This document shows, piece after piece, positions 1 through 6,894 of a stretch of 8,251 nt of DNA. The notes beneath the pieces are model-generated. The model was not told the origin of the DNA, ran no database searches, and saw only the letters and a list, made by a program, of their open reading frames with translations. The first letter of the stretch is position 1. The number at the start of each line of letters is the position of its first letter. The translations under genes were made by a program, and so were the position numbers. The stretch is taken from positions 1 through 8,251 of the forward strand of contig JAGKTT010000065.1 in assembly GCA_021153285.1 (NCBI GenBank), written 5' to 3'. The stretch comes from Bacteroidia bacterium. GTDB taxonomy: Bacteria; Bacteroidota; Bacteroidia; Bacteroidales; UBA932.

Positions 1-984
1 CCGAACGGCAATTCAATGAGATGTCTTAACGGAGGCTGGTCTTACACTTGGCAGGGAACGAACAATCCAAAATATGTAGAAAGATACAATACTATCTTCG
101 AGGCTATGAAATCCAGATTCCCTTCAACAAGATATGTGGCGGGTGTATCTTACATAGAAGACTGGGCCGGTCAGAATGAAGATGCTTCTGGTATCGCCAA
201 TGCAGTTAAAGCTGCCAGAGATTGTGATGTTATATTGGCCTGCATCGGTGAAAATTCTTATTGCGAAACTCCGGGAAACATCAATGACCTTACTCTATCT
301 GCAAATCAGATTGATCTTGTAAAAGCACTTGCCGCAACAGGCAAACCAATCATCCTGATCCTTAATGAAGGCAGACCACGAGTAATTAACGCAATAGAAC
401 CGATAGCTGATGCGATTGTCGATATCCTACTGCCAGGAAATTACGGCGCTGATGCACTGGCTGCACTTATATGCGGAGAGGAGAATTTCAGCGGAAAACT
501 GCCTTTCACATATCCTAAATATGTAAATTCTCTGCACACCTATGATTTCAAGGTCTCTGAAAAGCGTGAAATGATCGACGGCGCCTACAATTACGATGCA
601 AAAATGGACGTCCAATGGAGTTTCGGAGATGGACTCAGCTACACCACTTTCGAATACTCCGACCTTACCGTTGACAAGAACGCATTCAGAAAAGGTGACA
701 CCATCAGGTTTAGTGTAAATGTAACAAATACGGGAGATCGTACCGGTAAGGAAACTGTATTGCTCTATTCAAGCGACCTGGTAGCCTCTATGATTCCGGA
801 CGTGAAACGTCTGCGTGCATTTGACAAGGTCGAGCTGGCTCCTGGCGAAACCAAGACTGTTGATTTTGTGATCAATGCAGATGAACTGGCTTTTGCAGGA
901 GACGACGGGAAATGGCATCTTGAACCTGGTGAATTCAGGATATCTTCTGGTTCTGAATCGATAATCATTACCTGTACTTTGTAG
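1..984 (+). CDS. Glycoside hydrolase family 3 enzyme (beta-glucosidase-like), C-terminal part
   Basis: The reading frame is open from base 1 and ends at TAG 982-984, so the N-terminal TIM-barrel part, with signal peptide and nucleophile, lies outside the window; the ATG at base 16 is internal. Seen, numbering codons from base 1: LNGGWSYTWQG (about 9-19), a GH3 C-domain hallmark; IGENSYCETPG (about 82-92), where E89 aligns with the acid/base Glu of GH3 enzymes such as barley ExoI (TET motif); NEGRPRV (about 122-128); LPGNYGADALA (about 144-154); FGDGLSYTTFEYS (about 208-220), opening the C-terminal fibronectin III-like domain that runs to the end. Family knowledge: GH3 enzymes release terminal beta-linked sugars, usually glucose or xylose, and Bacteroidota members are mostly periplasmic. 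The GH5 gene follows after 24 bases, suggesting one operon in which GH5 makes oligosaccharides and GH3 trims them. Exact sugar specificity is not readable here. Confidence 0.93.
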   Translation, partial: PNGNSMRCLNGGWSYTWQGTNNPKYVERYNTIFEAMKSRFPSTRYVAGVSYIEDWAGQNEDASGIANAVKAARDCDVILACIGENSYCETPGNINDLTLSANQIDLVKALAATGKPIILILNEGRPRVINAIEPIADAIVDILLPGNYGADALAALICGEENFSGKLPFTYPKYVNSLHTYDFKVSEKREMIDGAYNYDAKMDVQWSFGDGLSYTTFEYSDLTVDKNAFRKGDTIRFSVNVTNTGDRTGKETVLLYSSDLVASMIPDVKRLRAFDKVELAPGETKTVDFVINADELAFAGDDGKWHLEPGEFRISSGSESIIITCTL

Positions 985-1008
985 AGATTGAATTAAAACT
1001 TTAAATTT

Positions 1009-2202
1009 ATGATAGGGTTTACTTCTTACATCAGAAAACTTACCCTGCTGGTCATATTGCTTCTGTCTGCACATACCGGCAATGCTGAAAACCCGGTAGT
1101 GCGCGCCAAGTTTGAGGGGTTTGAATGCGGTATGGGAATCGGCGGATGGCTGACGAACTACAAGAGATTCAATGTGTTGCCAGAAAACAGGAGAATGGAC
1201 ATAACCATAGGAGACTTGGAACATTTCAGGGAGTATATAACTGAATGGGATGTCAGGAATATCGCCAAGATGAAGATGGATCACGTCAGGCTTGGATTCG
1301 ATCAGATAGTAGTCGAGGAACATAATAACCCTGGAACATATCGCGAAGAAACCATATCTCATATGATCAATTTTGTGAATTGGTGCGAGAAGTACGATCT
1401 GAATGTCGTCCTCAATATGCATAAGGCACTCGGAAATTACTGCGATATCAAGGAGGAAGTTTCCCTTATGGAGGATCCTGAACTCCAGAGCCGTTTCATC
1501 AATGTATGGGTGGAGCTAGAAAGGAGATTTGCAGACTATCCGGATGTGGTGTTCGAATTGCTGAATGAAGTGCTCAATGTTGATCCCGAATTATGGAACG
1601 ACTTGGCTGATAGGACTATCAAGGCAATACGTGCAATCAATCCTACTCGCCGCATAGTCATCGGCTCCACAGAATGGAATTCGTGTCGCAATCTTAAGTA
1701 TCTGCGTATTTATGACGATCCGAACATTATCTATACATTCCATTTTTATGCACCTCACGAGTTTACTCATCAACGAGGAGTACTGCAGGCCGACCAGCTA
1801 TATTATAACAGGAAGATGTCCTGGCCTTGTGACGATCTGGAAAGATATAATGAATATGCAAGGCTGCTCTACAATATAGAAAATGCATATGCCGGAATAG
1901 ATCGTCTTGACAGGGAATGGATCCGTAAGGAACTTCAGCCGGCAATTGACTTCGTAAACGAACATCCGGACAAGATTCTGTGGTGCGGTGAGTTTGGAAC
2001 TATCCGTCACGCAGACATAACATCGCGCGAAAACTATATGGCCGACATTATCGCCATCTGCAAGGAAAATCAGATTCCATTCTGTTCCTGGAACTATCTC
2101 TCCACTCCGAATGACGGAAACCGCTTCTCACTCGTCGATGATGACACCCGCAAGATCCTGTCTAAACGAATGTTGAAAATCATCCAGGGAAAAGCGAAGT
2201 AA
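1009..2202 (+). CDS. Secreted glycoside hydrolase family 5 (cellulase-type endo-beta-glycanase)
   Basis: A complete 397-residue protein. The N terminus is a type I signal peptide: basic RK near residue 10, hydrophobic LTLLVILLLS, and a likely cut after A26 (HTGNA|ENP); there is no lipobox Cys, so it should be periplasmic or secreted. GH5 TIM-barrel marks in order: GGWLTNYKRF (45-54), R94 in DHVRLGF, H138 in VVLNMH, the strand-4 motif VFELLNEV with N186 and acid/base E187, H245 and Y247 in TFHFYAPH, the strand-7 motif WCGEFG with nucleophile E328, and W361 in CSWNYLS. All expected catalytic-site residues are present. Length is normal for a single-domain GH5, with no accessory binding module. 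The ATG at 1009 follows an A/T-rich leader without a clear Shine-Dalgarno, as is common in Bacteroidota. It lies 24 bases after the GH3 stop. GH5 covers cellulases, mannanases and other endo-beta-glycanases; the subfamily is not assigned. It differs clearly from the minus-strand GH5 at the right of the window. Confidence 0.94.
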   Translation: MIGFTSYIRKLTLLVILLLSAHTGNAENPVVRAKFEGFECGMGIGGWLTNYKRFNVLPENRRMDITIGDLEHFREYITEWDVRNIAKMKMDHVRLGFDQIVVEEHNNPGTYREETISHMINFVNWCEKYDLNVVLNMHKALGNYCDIKEEVSLMEDPELQSRFINVWVELERRFADYPDVVFELLNEVLNVDPELWNDLADRTIKAIRAINPTRRIVIGSTEWNSCRNLKYLRIYDDPNIIYTFHFYAPHEFTHQRGVLQADQLYYNRKMSWPCDDLERYNEYARLLYNIENAYAGIDRLDREWIRKELQPAIDFVNEHPDKILWCGEFGTIRHADITSRENYMADIIAICKENQIPFCSWNYLSTPNDGNRFSLVDDDTRKILSKRMLKIIQGKAK

Positions 2203-2361
2203 GTGAGAATCATTTAATTCAAAACTGACGATGAATGTTCGAAGGTTTCAGTAAAGCCTAGCTGTAAGACGGGGAGAATTACCTGAGACAGATGCAGGTG
2301 ATTCAGTATATGGCATTGGTACATATGCACTTGCGAGTGCCCGTCCTAACAGGGTCAGCTA

Positions 2362-2413
2362 ACCCGTTGAGCGGAAAATCATCATCTGGCTGCACTCCAG
2401 CCGCTCAACGGGT
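2362..2413 (+). repeat. 52-base palindromic unit A with 13-base inverted ends
   Basis: The unit begins with ACCCGTTGAGCGG (2362-2374) and ends with its exact reverse complement CCGCTCAACGGGT (2401-2413), enclosing 26 bases. It can fold as a 13-base-pair stem. A second unit of the same length lies 10 bases downstream in the opposite orientation. The arrangement resembles paired repetitive extragenic palindromes (BIME-like) or a tiny non-autonomous element; which one cannot be decided from a single locus. Confidence 0.75.
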
Positions 2414-2423
2414 CTGAAATCAA

Positions 2424-2475
2424 TACCATTGAGCGGCTGGACTGGCTTCAGTGGCCTATTTTCCGCTCAACGGGT
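2424..2475 (-). repeat. 52-base palindromic unit B, inverted copy of unit A
   Basis: The unit starts with a degenerate end, TACCATTGAGCGG (2424-2436), and ends with the perfect CCGCTCAACGGGT (2463-2475), again enclosing 26 bases. Its reverse complement aligns without gaps to unit A: the ends and the ATTTT/CTGGA flanks match while the middle has diverged. As a result 2362-2379 and 2458-2475 form a perfect 18-base inverted repeat, and 2396-2408 pairs perfectly with 2429-2441. The region can therefore fold either as two neighbouring hairpins or as one long nested hairpin. Confidence 0.75.
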
Positions 2476-2540
2476 CGTTTCTGAAAGTGGTTCAGTGTTC
2501 TGATCGACCCTATCTCCGCTCCTACTTGTAACTATATATG

Positions 2541-2575
2541 AAAAGAGGGTGACTAAGTCTTTTTTAGTAACCCTC
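2541..2575 (-). terminator. Intrinsic terminator of the minus-strand GH92 transcript
   Basis: Bases 2545-2556 (GAGGGTGACTAA) pair with 2564-2575 (TTAGTAACCCTC), 11 of 12 pairs, around a 7-base loop. Read on the minus strand the stem is followed at once by TTTT (2544-2541). It begins 20 bases beyond the GH92 stop codon, where the end of that transcript is expected. The T tract is short, so efficiency is uncertain. Confidence 0.7.
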
Positions 2576-2595
2576 ATTGTCATATCAAAAGAAAA

Positions 2596-4743
2596 TCAGT
2601 ATTCGAAAACAAGGTCGCCTCCTCCCATCAGTTCGCTGTGAGAGATTCTCCAATCATCTACGACTTTGCCATTGAAGGTAACCTTATGAACCTTAGTGGT
2701 AGTATCAGACAGATTCTTCGTTACAATCCTGAGAGTTTTGCCTGAATTGAGCTTGAGTTCTGCCTTCCTGACGCACGGAGCTCCCAGCTCATACCAGCCG
2801 TCGGCCGGATTAAGCATATAGAGACCCAGACTTGAAAGAATATACCAGGCACTCATCTGTCCGCAATCCTCATTGCCGTCAAACCCTTTCCGATCTGTAG
2901 AATAGCATTTAGATAAGATGTCGCGGACACGCTGCTGGGTCTTCTCCGGTCTGCCTATACGATTGTACAGATATGCTACGTGATGACTAGGCTCATTGCC
3001 GTGGATAGAGCGGTTTCCACGTTCGGGCTTGAAAAAGACATTCTCGAAATAGTCATCAAGCCTTTCTTCAAATATGTCATTTCCTCCCATCAGTTCAGCT
3101 AATCCTTCCACGTCATAAGGTACACACCATAAGGCTGTCAGAGGAGAACACTCAGTATAATGAGGACCGGAATATGGATCCATCCAGGTTCCGTCCGAAG
3201 CCCTTGGCAGGAATAGTGAGGAATCAGGATTCCACAGATTACGATAATTCTTCGAACGGTTTCTGAAATATTCAGCCTCATCCGGGTGACCGGCTGCATC
3301 TGCCATAATCGAAGCAGCTATATCCTGAAGACCGAAATCCTGAGTCCTGGACACCGATTCGGCAGTTTCATCACCTGCTACATAGCCGAGTTGCATATAT
3401 CTGCCAAGTCCCGCACGTGTTTCCGGACAATCACCGAAATCACCTCTGTCCGGCCATCTGTTATCCCTGTCTCCATCCTGAGGTACGGTCGCATTCTTTC
3501 TGACCGCAGCATAAGCCTGCTCCACATCAAATCCACGGAAACCTTTGGTCCAGGCTTCTGCGAGAATGGTCTCGGCAGGAGAACCGACCATAATACCCGT
3601 ATAGGACGGATTTGGCCATTTAGGAAGCCAGCCTCCCTCATTGAACATTTCCACAAGGCTCTGCATCATTCCGTCAATATGTTCCGGTGCCACTAATGTC
3701 AGCAAAGGATGCTCAGCCCTGTAAGTGTCCCACATTGACCAGCAATTATACATAACTCCATTATGTACTGAATCATCAAAGGCAGAATAGTACCTTCCAT
3801 ATTCATCGATTTTCCGCGGATAGAGCAGACTGTGATACAAGGCTGTGTAGAAGATTGTCTTGACTTCTTCAGAGGCTTCGATGCGCACCTTATCAAACTG
3901 GGAAGCCCACCTTTCGCGTGCAAGCCTCAAGACTGACCTATAAGAGCGGTCCCCTACTTCTCTTATAAGATTTGCCCTTGCCTGCTCGACACTTATCAAG
4001 GACAGGCCCACCCTTGCTGTCAACGGACCTTCTTCTGCAAATGTCACCGCACCCTGTACCTTATCCTGATCGTTGCCGCTGCAAATGAAATCAGCATAAG
4101 GTCTTGAAAATTCTATATAGAAATAACCGCGGAAATTCGGTTTAGGACTCGTATGCGAGCCATCAAACAGGTCACTGTTCCATCCGCTGACGCTGTAACC
4201 GTCAGGTGAGAAATCAATATGTCCCGGATGTGGATTATGATCGGAATACTGACCTTCGGACAGGCGTGAGACGTCGATTATGAAATGGCGTGCGTCAGAA
4301 AACTCAAAGACGGCACTGTGATCCATAGCTGCAAAGCTGGTATTTATCCCCCCAGCCGTCACATTGCCGGAATAAGGAGTATATTTTTCGTATTCTATCC
4401 TGCGTCCTCGGCTCGAGTAATTCAGATCAACTTCTCCGATCTGGGGCATAAATGAGACCTGTCCCCAGTCCCCCATCCAGATTGCAGGCTGACGGGAGCC
4501 GATGAACCCGAGCAGAAGTGTGTCAGCCGCATTGTAACTGAGGCGGCTCACATCGTTAAGTCTTGTCATCGGAGTCCATTGGGCTGAAGCAAACGGGACA
4601 CCGATGTAAGGCATAAGTCCTCCGTACTCAGTCCCTTCTCCTTCCGTCCCGATGAGCGGATCGACATATTCAAGGCCGTCCTTCTCGCAGGACGAAAGTA
4701 ACGCGAGAAGCACGACGGCCATTAAAAACACATATCTTTTCAT
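2596..4743 (-). CDS. GH92 family alpha-mannosidase-type lipoprotein
   Basis: The preferred start is the ATG at 4743, giving 715 residues beginning MKRYVFLMAV and a lipoprotein signal LLALLSSC with C19 as the lipidated Cys. An in-frame ATG at 4773 would add ten residues before a perfectly placed signal peptide and lies inside a hairpin, so it is less likely. GH92 marks (residues from 4743): YVDPLIGT (26-33), PFASAQWTP (50-58), GFIGSRQPAIWMGD (79-92), CWSMWDTYRAEHPL (334-347), GSPAETILAEAW (387-398), HGNEPSHHVAYLYN (581-594, with E584 the likely general acid, matching E533 of BT3990), and DGNEDCGQMSAWY (622-634), the acidic cluster tied to the base and Ca2+ site. Family knowledge: GH92 enzymes are Ca2+-dependent inverting exo-alpha-mannosidases acting on N-glycans or mannans, periplasmic or on the cell surface. 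Length is normal for the family. It is the last gene of the minus-strand group, 53 bases after the SusE/F-like gene. Linkage specificity is not readable. Confidence 0.93.
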   Translation of the reverse strand: MKRYVFLMAVVLLALLSSCEKDGLEYVDPLIGTEGEGTEYGGLMPYIGVPFASAQWTPMTRLNDVSRLSYNAADTLLLGFIGSRQPAIWMGDWGQVSFMPQIGEVDLNYSSRGRRIEYEKYTPYSGNVTAGGINTSFAAMDHSAVFEFSDARHFIIDVSRLSEGQYSDHNPHPGHIDFSPDGYSVSGWNSDLFDGSHTSPKPNFRGYFYIEFSRPYADFICSGNDQDKVQGAVTFAEEGPLTARVGLSLISVEQARANLIREVGDRSYRSVLRLARERWASQFDKVRIEASEEVKTIFYTALYHSLLYPRKIDEYGRYYSAFDDSVHNGVMYNCWSMWDTYRAEHPLLTLVAPEHIDGMMQSLVEMFNEGGWLPKWPNPSYTGIMVGSPAETILAEAWTKGFRGFDVEQAYAAVRKNATVPQDGDRDNRWPDRGDFGDCPETRAGLGRYMQLGYVAGDETAESVSRTQDFGLQDIAASIMADAAGHPDEAEYFRNRSKNYRNLWNPDSSLFLPRASDGTWMDPYSGPHYTECSPLTALWCVPYDVEGLAELMGGNDIFEERLDDYFENVFFKPERGNRSIHGNEPSHHVAYLYNRIGRPEKTQQRVRDILSKCYSTDRKGFDGNEDCGQMSAWYILSSLGLYMLNPADGWYELGAPCVRKAELKLNSGKTLRIVTKNLSDTTTKVHKVTFNGKVVDDWRISHSELMGGGDLVFEY

Positions 4744-4745
4744 AG

Positions 4746-4775
4746 AAAAAAGGATGGAAGGATTACCCTCCATCC
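4746..4775 (-). terminator. Terminator-like hairpin directly before the GH92 start codon
   Basis: On the minus strand GGATGGAGGG (4775-4766) pairs with CCTTCCATCC (4761-4752), 9 of 10 pairs around a TAAT loop, followed immediately by TTTTTT (4751-4746). The GH92 ATG begins two bases later. The structure has the form of an intrinsic terminator. It could lower GH92 expression relative to the upstream lipoprotein gene, or act as an attenuator. Function is inferred from form only. Confidence 0.65.
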
Positions 4776-4796
4776 ATTCATTAAATCAGTATCACA

Positions 4797-6857
4797 CTAT
4801 TGGACGTCGCCCAACCTTTCGGCGGTCACCTTCAATGTCTTGACATTAAGGGTAAGTCTGTATATACCGCCCTCTGACACCTTGAACTGTGTGTCTTTCT
4901 GCCAGTCGAACTCCTTATAAAATGCAGTCCAGTAATCTTCAGCTTCCTCGTCACGGTTGTAACTTGGCACCCATTCTGTGTTGCTGCACATAAACTTGAA
5001 GTCGTTGTCAGCCTTGATTTCTCCAATCCAGAAATACGACTCTCCATCAAAAGTATACATATGCTCTGCTGCCTCAAGATTCCAGCCCCAGGCCATTGCT
5101 CCGATAGGATAGATCAATGGGAACTCCTCGCTAGGGTCTTTAACGCAAGAGATTTCAAGAGTCTCGGTATTCAGTTCGATGATATATCTTCCTGCTTCGG
5201 TGATCTCGAATGTCGGGTCCCCTTCGATGGCATTCGAGCAATATATCATTGTCCAATAATATTCCGCATTAACATCTCTGGTATAATATGGTACCCAACT
5301 ATCCTTGTAACACAGGAATTTGAATGTTCCTACATTAAGCCAGCCTGCATAGAAGTAATCGGTTCCATTCCAAGTCATCATTGGCTCTGCCAGAGTATTA
5401 TCCCAACCCCAAGGGAATGAGCCTCCTACAGGATAAACACCAGGTGCTTCAACTATTTTCTCCACCTTAACGGTCAGATCCTGGGTATTCAATGTAATCT
5501 GGTATTTTGCAGATTCTTCTACCTTGAAGCAGTTGTCAGGTGAAGTCTCGTCTGTCTTCTTCACTGCTGTCCAATACTCAGCAGCATCTGCATCGCGATT
5601 GTAGCTTGGAATCCAGTTACCGTCATTCTGACAAAGGAACTTGAAGTCAAGGTTGGCTGTGATATTACCAGTCCAGGTATAGACAACTCCGTCCTCAGTA
5701 GTCATTTCTTCAGCCAAAGATGGATCCCAGCCCCATTCCATAGCACCGATAGGGTAAATCTTCTCCCACGTAGTTGGATCGAACTGAGGAGTTGCCGTCA
5801 CTTTCAATGTCTCGACATTGATGGTCAATGTATATATACCCGAAGTCTCAACCACCCACTGTGTATCTGGCTCCCAGTCCTGTGTCTTGTAATATGCAGT
5901 CCAATAATCATCTGCATTCGGGTCGCGGTTGTATGATGGCTGCCAAGCAGTATTCTGGCAAAGGAACTTGAAGTCATTGTTGGCAATCAGATGTCCGGTC
6001 CAGGTGTAAGTGATACCGTCATTTGTAGTCATCTCTTCAGCATCCTCGATTGTCCATCCCCAAGGTGTCGCTCCCATAGGGTAAAGTTTGCCGAATCCTT
6101 CTGAAGAAGGCACTACTGAGATAGTCAGTTCCTTTATATTGAGAGTAATGGTGTACTGGCCACCTTTCTCGACTTCAAAGCAGGTGTCAGGTTGCCAGTC
6201 CTCAGTCTTCTTGTAAAGGGTCCAATAATTCTCGGCAGTCTCGTCGCGATTGTAACTTGGAATCCAGTTACCGTCATTCTGGCAGAGGAACTTGAAACTG
6301 TTCTTAGCCTTGATCATACCTGTCCAGGTGTAGACAATTCCATCGTCTGTCTTCATCATTTCAGCCTGCGACGGCTCCCATCCCCAATCCATCGCGCCGA
6401 TAGGATAAATTGTTTCATATGCTGAATTATCCTTCGAGGCCTTGAAACTGACTACATTTGAGTAAGCTGTCTTTCCGGCACCTGCGCTGACCATCACCTT
6501 AGCGATGAATTCTGCTCCGACACTGAGGTCTGCCTTCAATGCATTTGCCATATCCCTTACATCTGCCGATGTGAAGGTTTTAGATGTTCCTTCCACCTCA
6601 TAGTCAGTGCACGATGCAAAACCTGTATCAGTCGCTTTTGTGATCATAAGTATGCTTGTAACTGCACCTTCTGGAGCATCCCAGGTGAAAGTGATAGCTT
6701 TATCATCACCGAACTCTTCAAATTTCAGATCACTCTGATCGATTGTGAGTTTGGGTTCTGACAACGATAAATCTTCCTCCTGTTTCTTGCAGGAAGTTGT
6801 AAACATCATTGTCGCGATAGAAATGCCCGCAACAAGATTTCTTAAAATACGTTTCAT
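4797..6857 (-). CDS. SusE/SusF-like surface glycan-binding lipoprotein with five tandem repeats
   Basis: A 686-residue protein starting at ATG 6857 after an A/T-rich leader. The signal peptide MKRILRNLVAGISIATMMFTTSC gives lipidated C23, followed by KKQEED, an acidic stretch like the Bacteroidota lipoprotein surface-export signal. Residues about 34-140 form an N-terminal Ig/Fn3-like domain as in SusE. Then come five repeats with a period near 108 residues: about 150-249, 258-357, 368-466, 474-571 and 582-680. Each carries YP(I/M/V)G, a WGW pair, F(K)F(L/M)C, SYNRD (YYTRD in repeat 4) and YW(T). Known SusE and SusF carry two and three such starch-binding domains; five is more than those prototypes. 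Family knowledge: these proteins sit on the outer surface, hold polysaccharide and have no enzyme activity. It lies 37 bases after the GH5 gene and 53 before GH92, probably co-transcribed with GH5. Glycan specificity cannot be read; GH5 and GH92 neighbours suggest something other than starch. Confidence 0.88.
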   Translation of the reverse strand: MKRILRNLVAGISIATMMFTTSCKKQEEDLSLSEPKLTIDQSDLKFEEFGDDKAITFTWDAPEGAVTSILMITKATDTGFASCTDYEVEGTSKTFTSADVRDMANALKADLSVGAEFIAKVMVSAGAGKTAYSNVVSFKASKDNSAYETIYPIGAMDWGWEPSQAEMMKTDDGIVYTWTGMIKAKNSFKFLCQNDGNWIPSYNRDETAENYWTLYKKTEDWQPDTCFEVEKGGQYTITLNIKELTISVVPSSEGFGKLYPMGATPWGWTIEDAEEMTTNDGITYTWTGHLIANNDFKFLCQNTAWQPSYNRDPNADDYWTAYYKTQDWEPDTQWVVETSGIYTLTINVETLKVTATPQFDPTTWEKIYPIGAMEWGWDPSLAEEMTTEDGVVYTWTGNITANLDFKFLCQNDGNWIPSYNRDADAAEYWTAVKKTDETSPDNCFKVEESAKYQITLNTQDLTVKVEKIVEAPGVYPVGGSFPWGWDNTLAEPMMTWNGTDYFYAGWLNVGTFKFLCYKDSWVPYYTRDVNAEYYWTMIYCSNAIEGDPTFEITEAGRYIIELNTETLEISCVKDPSEEFPLIYPIGAMAWGWNLEAAEHMYTFDGESYFWIGEIKADNDFKFMCSNTEWVPSYNRDEEAEDYWTAFYKEFDWQKDTQFKVSEGGIYRLTLNVKTLKVTAERLGDVQ
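5593..5645 (-). repeat. 53-base near-identical direct repeat (copy in domain 3)
   Basis: This segment matches 6244-6296 at 50 of 53 positions by direct reading. It encodes the FKFLCQNDGNWIPSYNRD region of domain 3. The copies are 651 bases apart, exactly 217 codons, so recombination between them would remove or add two domains in frame. Confidence 0.8.
6244..6296 (-). repeat. 53-base near-identical direct repeat (copy in domain 1)
   Basis: The partner of 5593-5645, encoding the same FKFLCQNDGNWIPSYNRD region in domain 1. The three differences fall at single bases. Such high DNA identity suggests recent duplication or gene conversion between domains 1 and 3. Confidence 0.8.
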
Positions 6858-6894
6858 AAGTAAAATGTGTTATGTAATTATGAATATTGGTTGA

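Larger units (their letters stand above)
2203..2595. other. Convergent intergenic region, no convincing gene
   Basis: This stretch separates the ends of two converging operons. Its left half (2203-2361) holds only small hairpins: ACCTG/CAGGT at 2281-2299 and GCACT/AGTGC around a TGCG loop at 2327-2340. Neither has a good T tract, so no clear terminator for the GH3-GH5 operon is visible. The middle holds the paired palindromic element (2362-2475) and the right end a minus-strand terminator (2541-2575). A 41-codon open frame (ATG at 2292, stop at 2415-2417) reads into the palindromic repeat and has no recognisable protein features. Confidence 0.7.
4818..6410 (-). repeat. Five tandem copies of a ~324-base coding repeat
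   Basis: In gene order the copies lie at about 6410-6111, 6086-5787, 5756-5460, 5438-5145 and 5114-4818. They encode the binding-type domains of the SusE/F-like protein. Copies 1, 2, 3 and 5 are close in protein sequence. Copy 4 has diverged most: GGSFPWGW in place of GAMxWGW, and YYTRD in place of SYNRD. The pattern fits stepwise internal duplication. Confidence 0.85.

Noticed and set aside
985..1008. Promoter between GH3 and GH5 (plus strand)
   Set aside because: The gap is only 24 A/T-rich bases with no Bacteroides-type TAnnTTTG -7 box. Co-transcription is the simpler reading.
769..1422. Minus-strand open frame of 217 codons
   Set aside because: It lies antisense across the GH3 end and the GH5 start, both of which have clear family motifs. 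It shows no recognisable domain.
2292..2417. 41-codon frame (ATG 2292, stop 2415-2417) in the convergent intergenic region
   Set aside because: It runs into the palindromic repeat and shows no signal peptide, domain or ribosome binding site. It is more likely a chance frame through a structured repeat.
2362..2475. CRISPR array or integron attC site
   Set aside because: There are only two units in opposite orientation, not regularly spaced direct repeats. No attC-type core sites, integrase or cas genes are visible.
2362..2475. Ordinary terminator of the plus-strand GH3-GH5 operon
   Set aside because: It starts 160 bases after the GH5 stop and no T tract follows the stem on the plus strand (CGTTTCTG follows). 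It may still slow polymerase, but the canonical form is absent.
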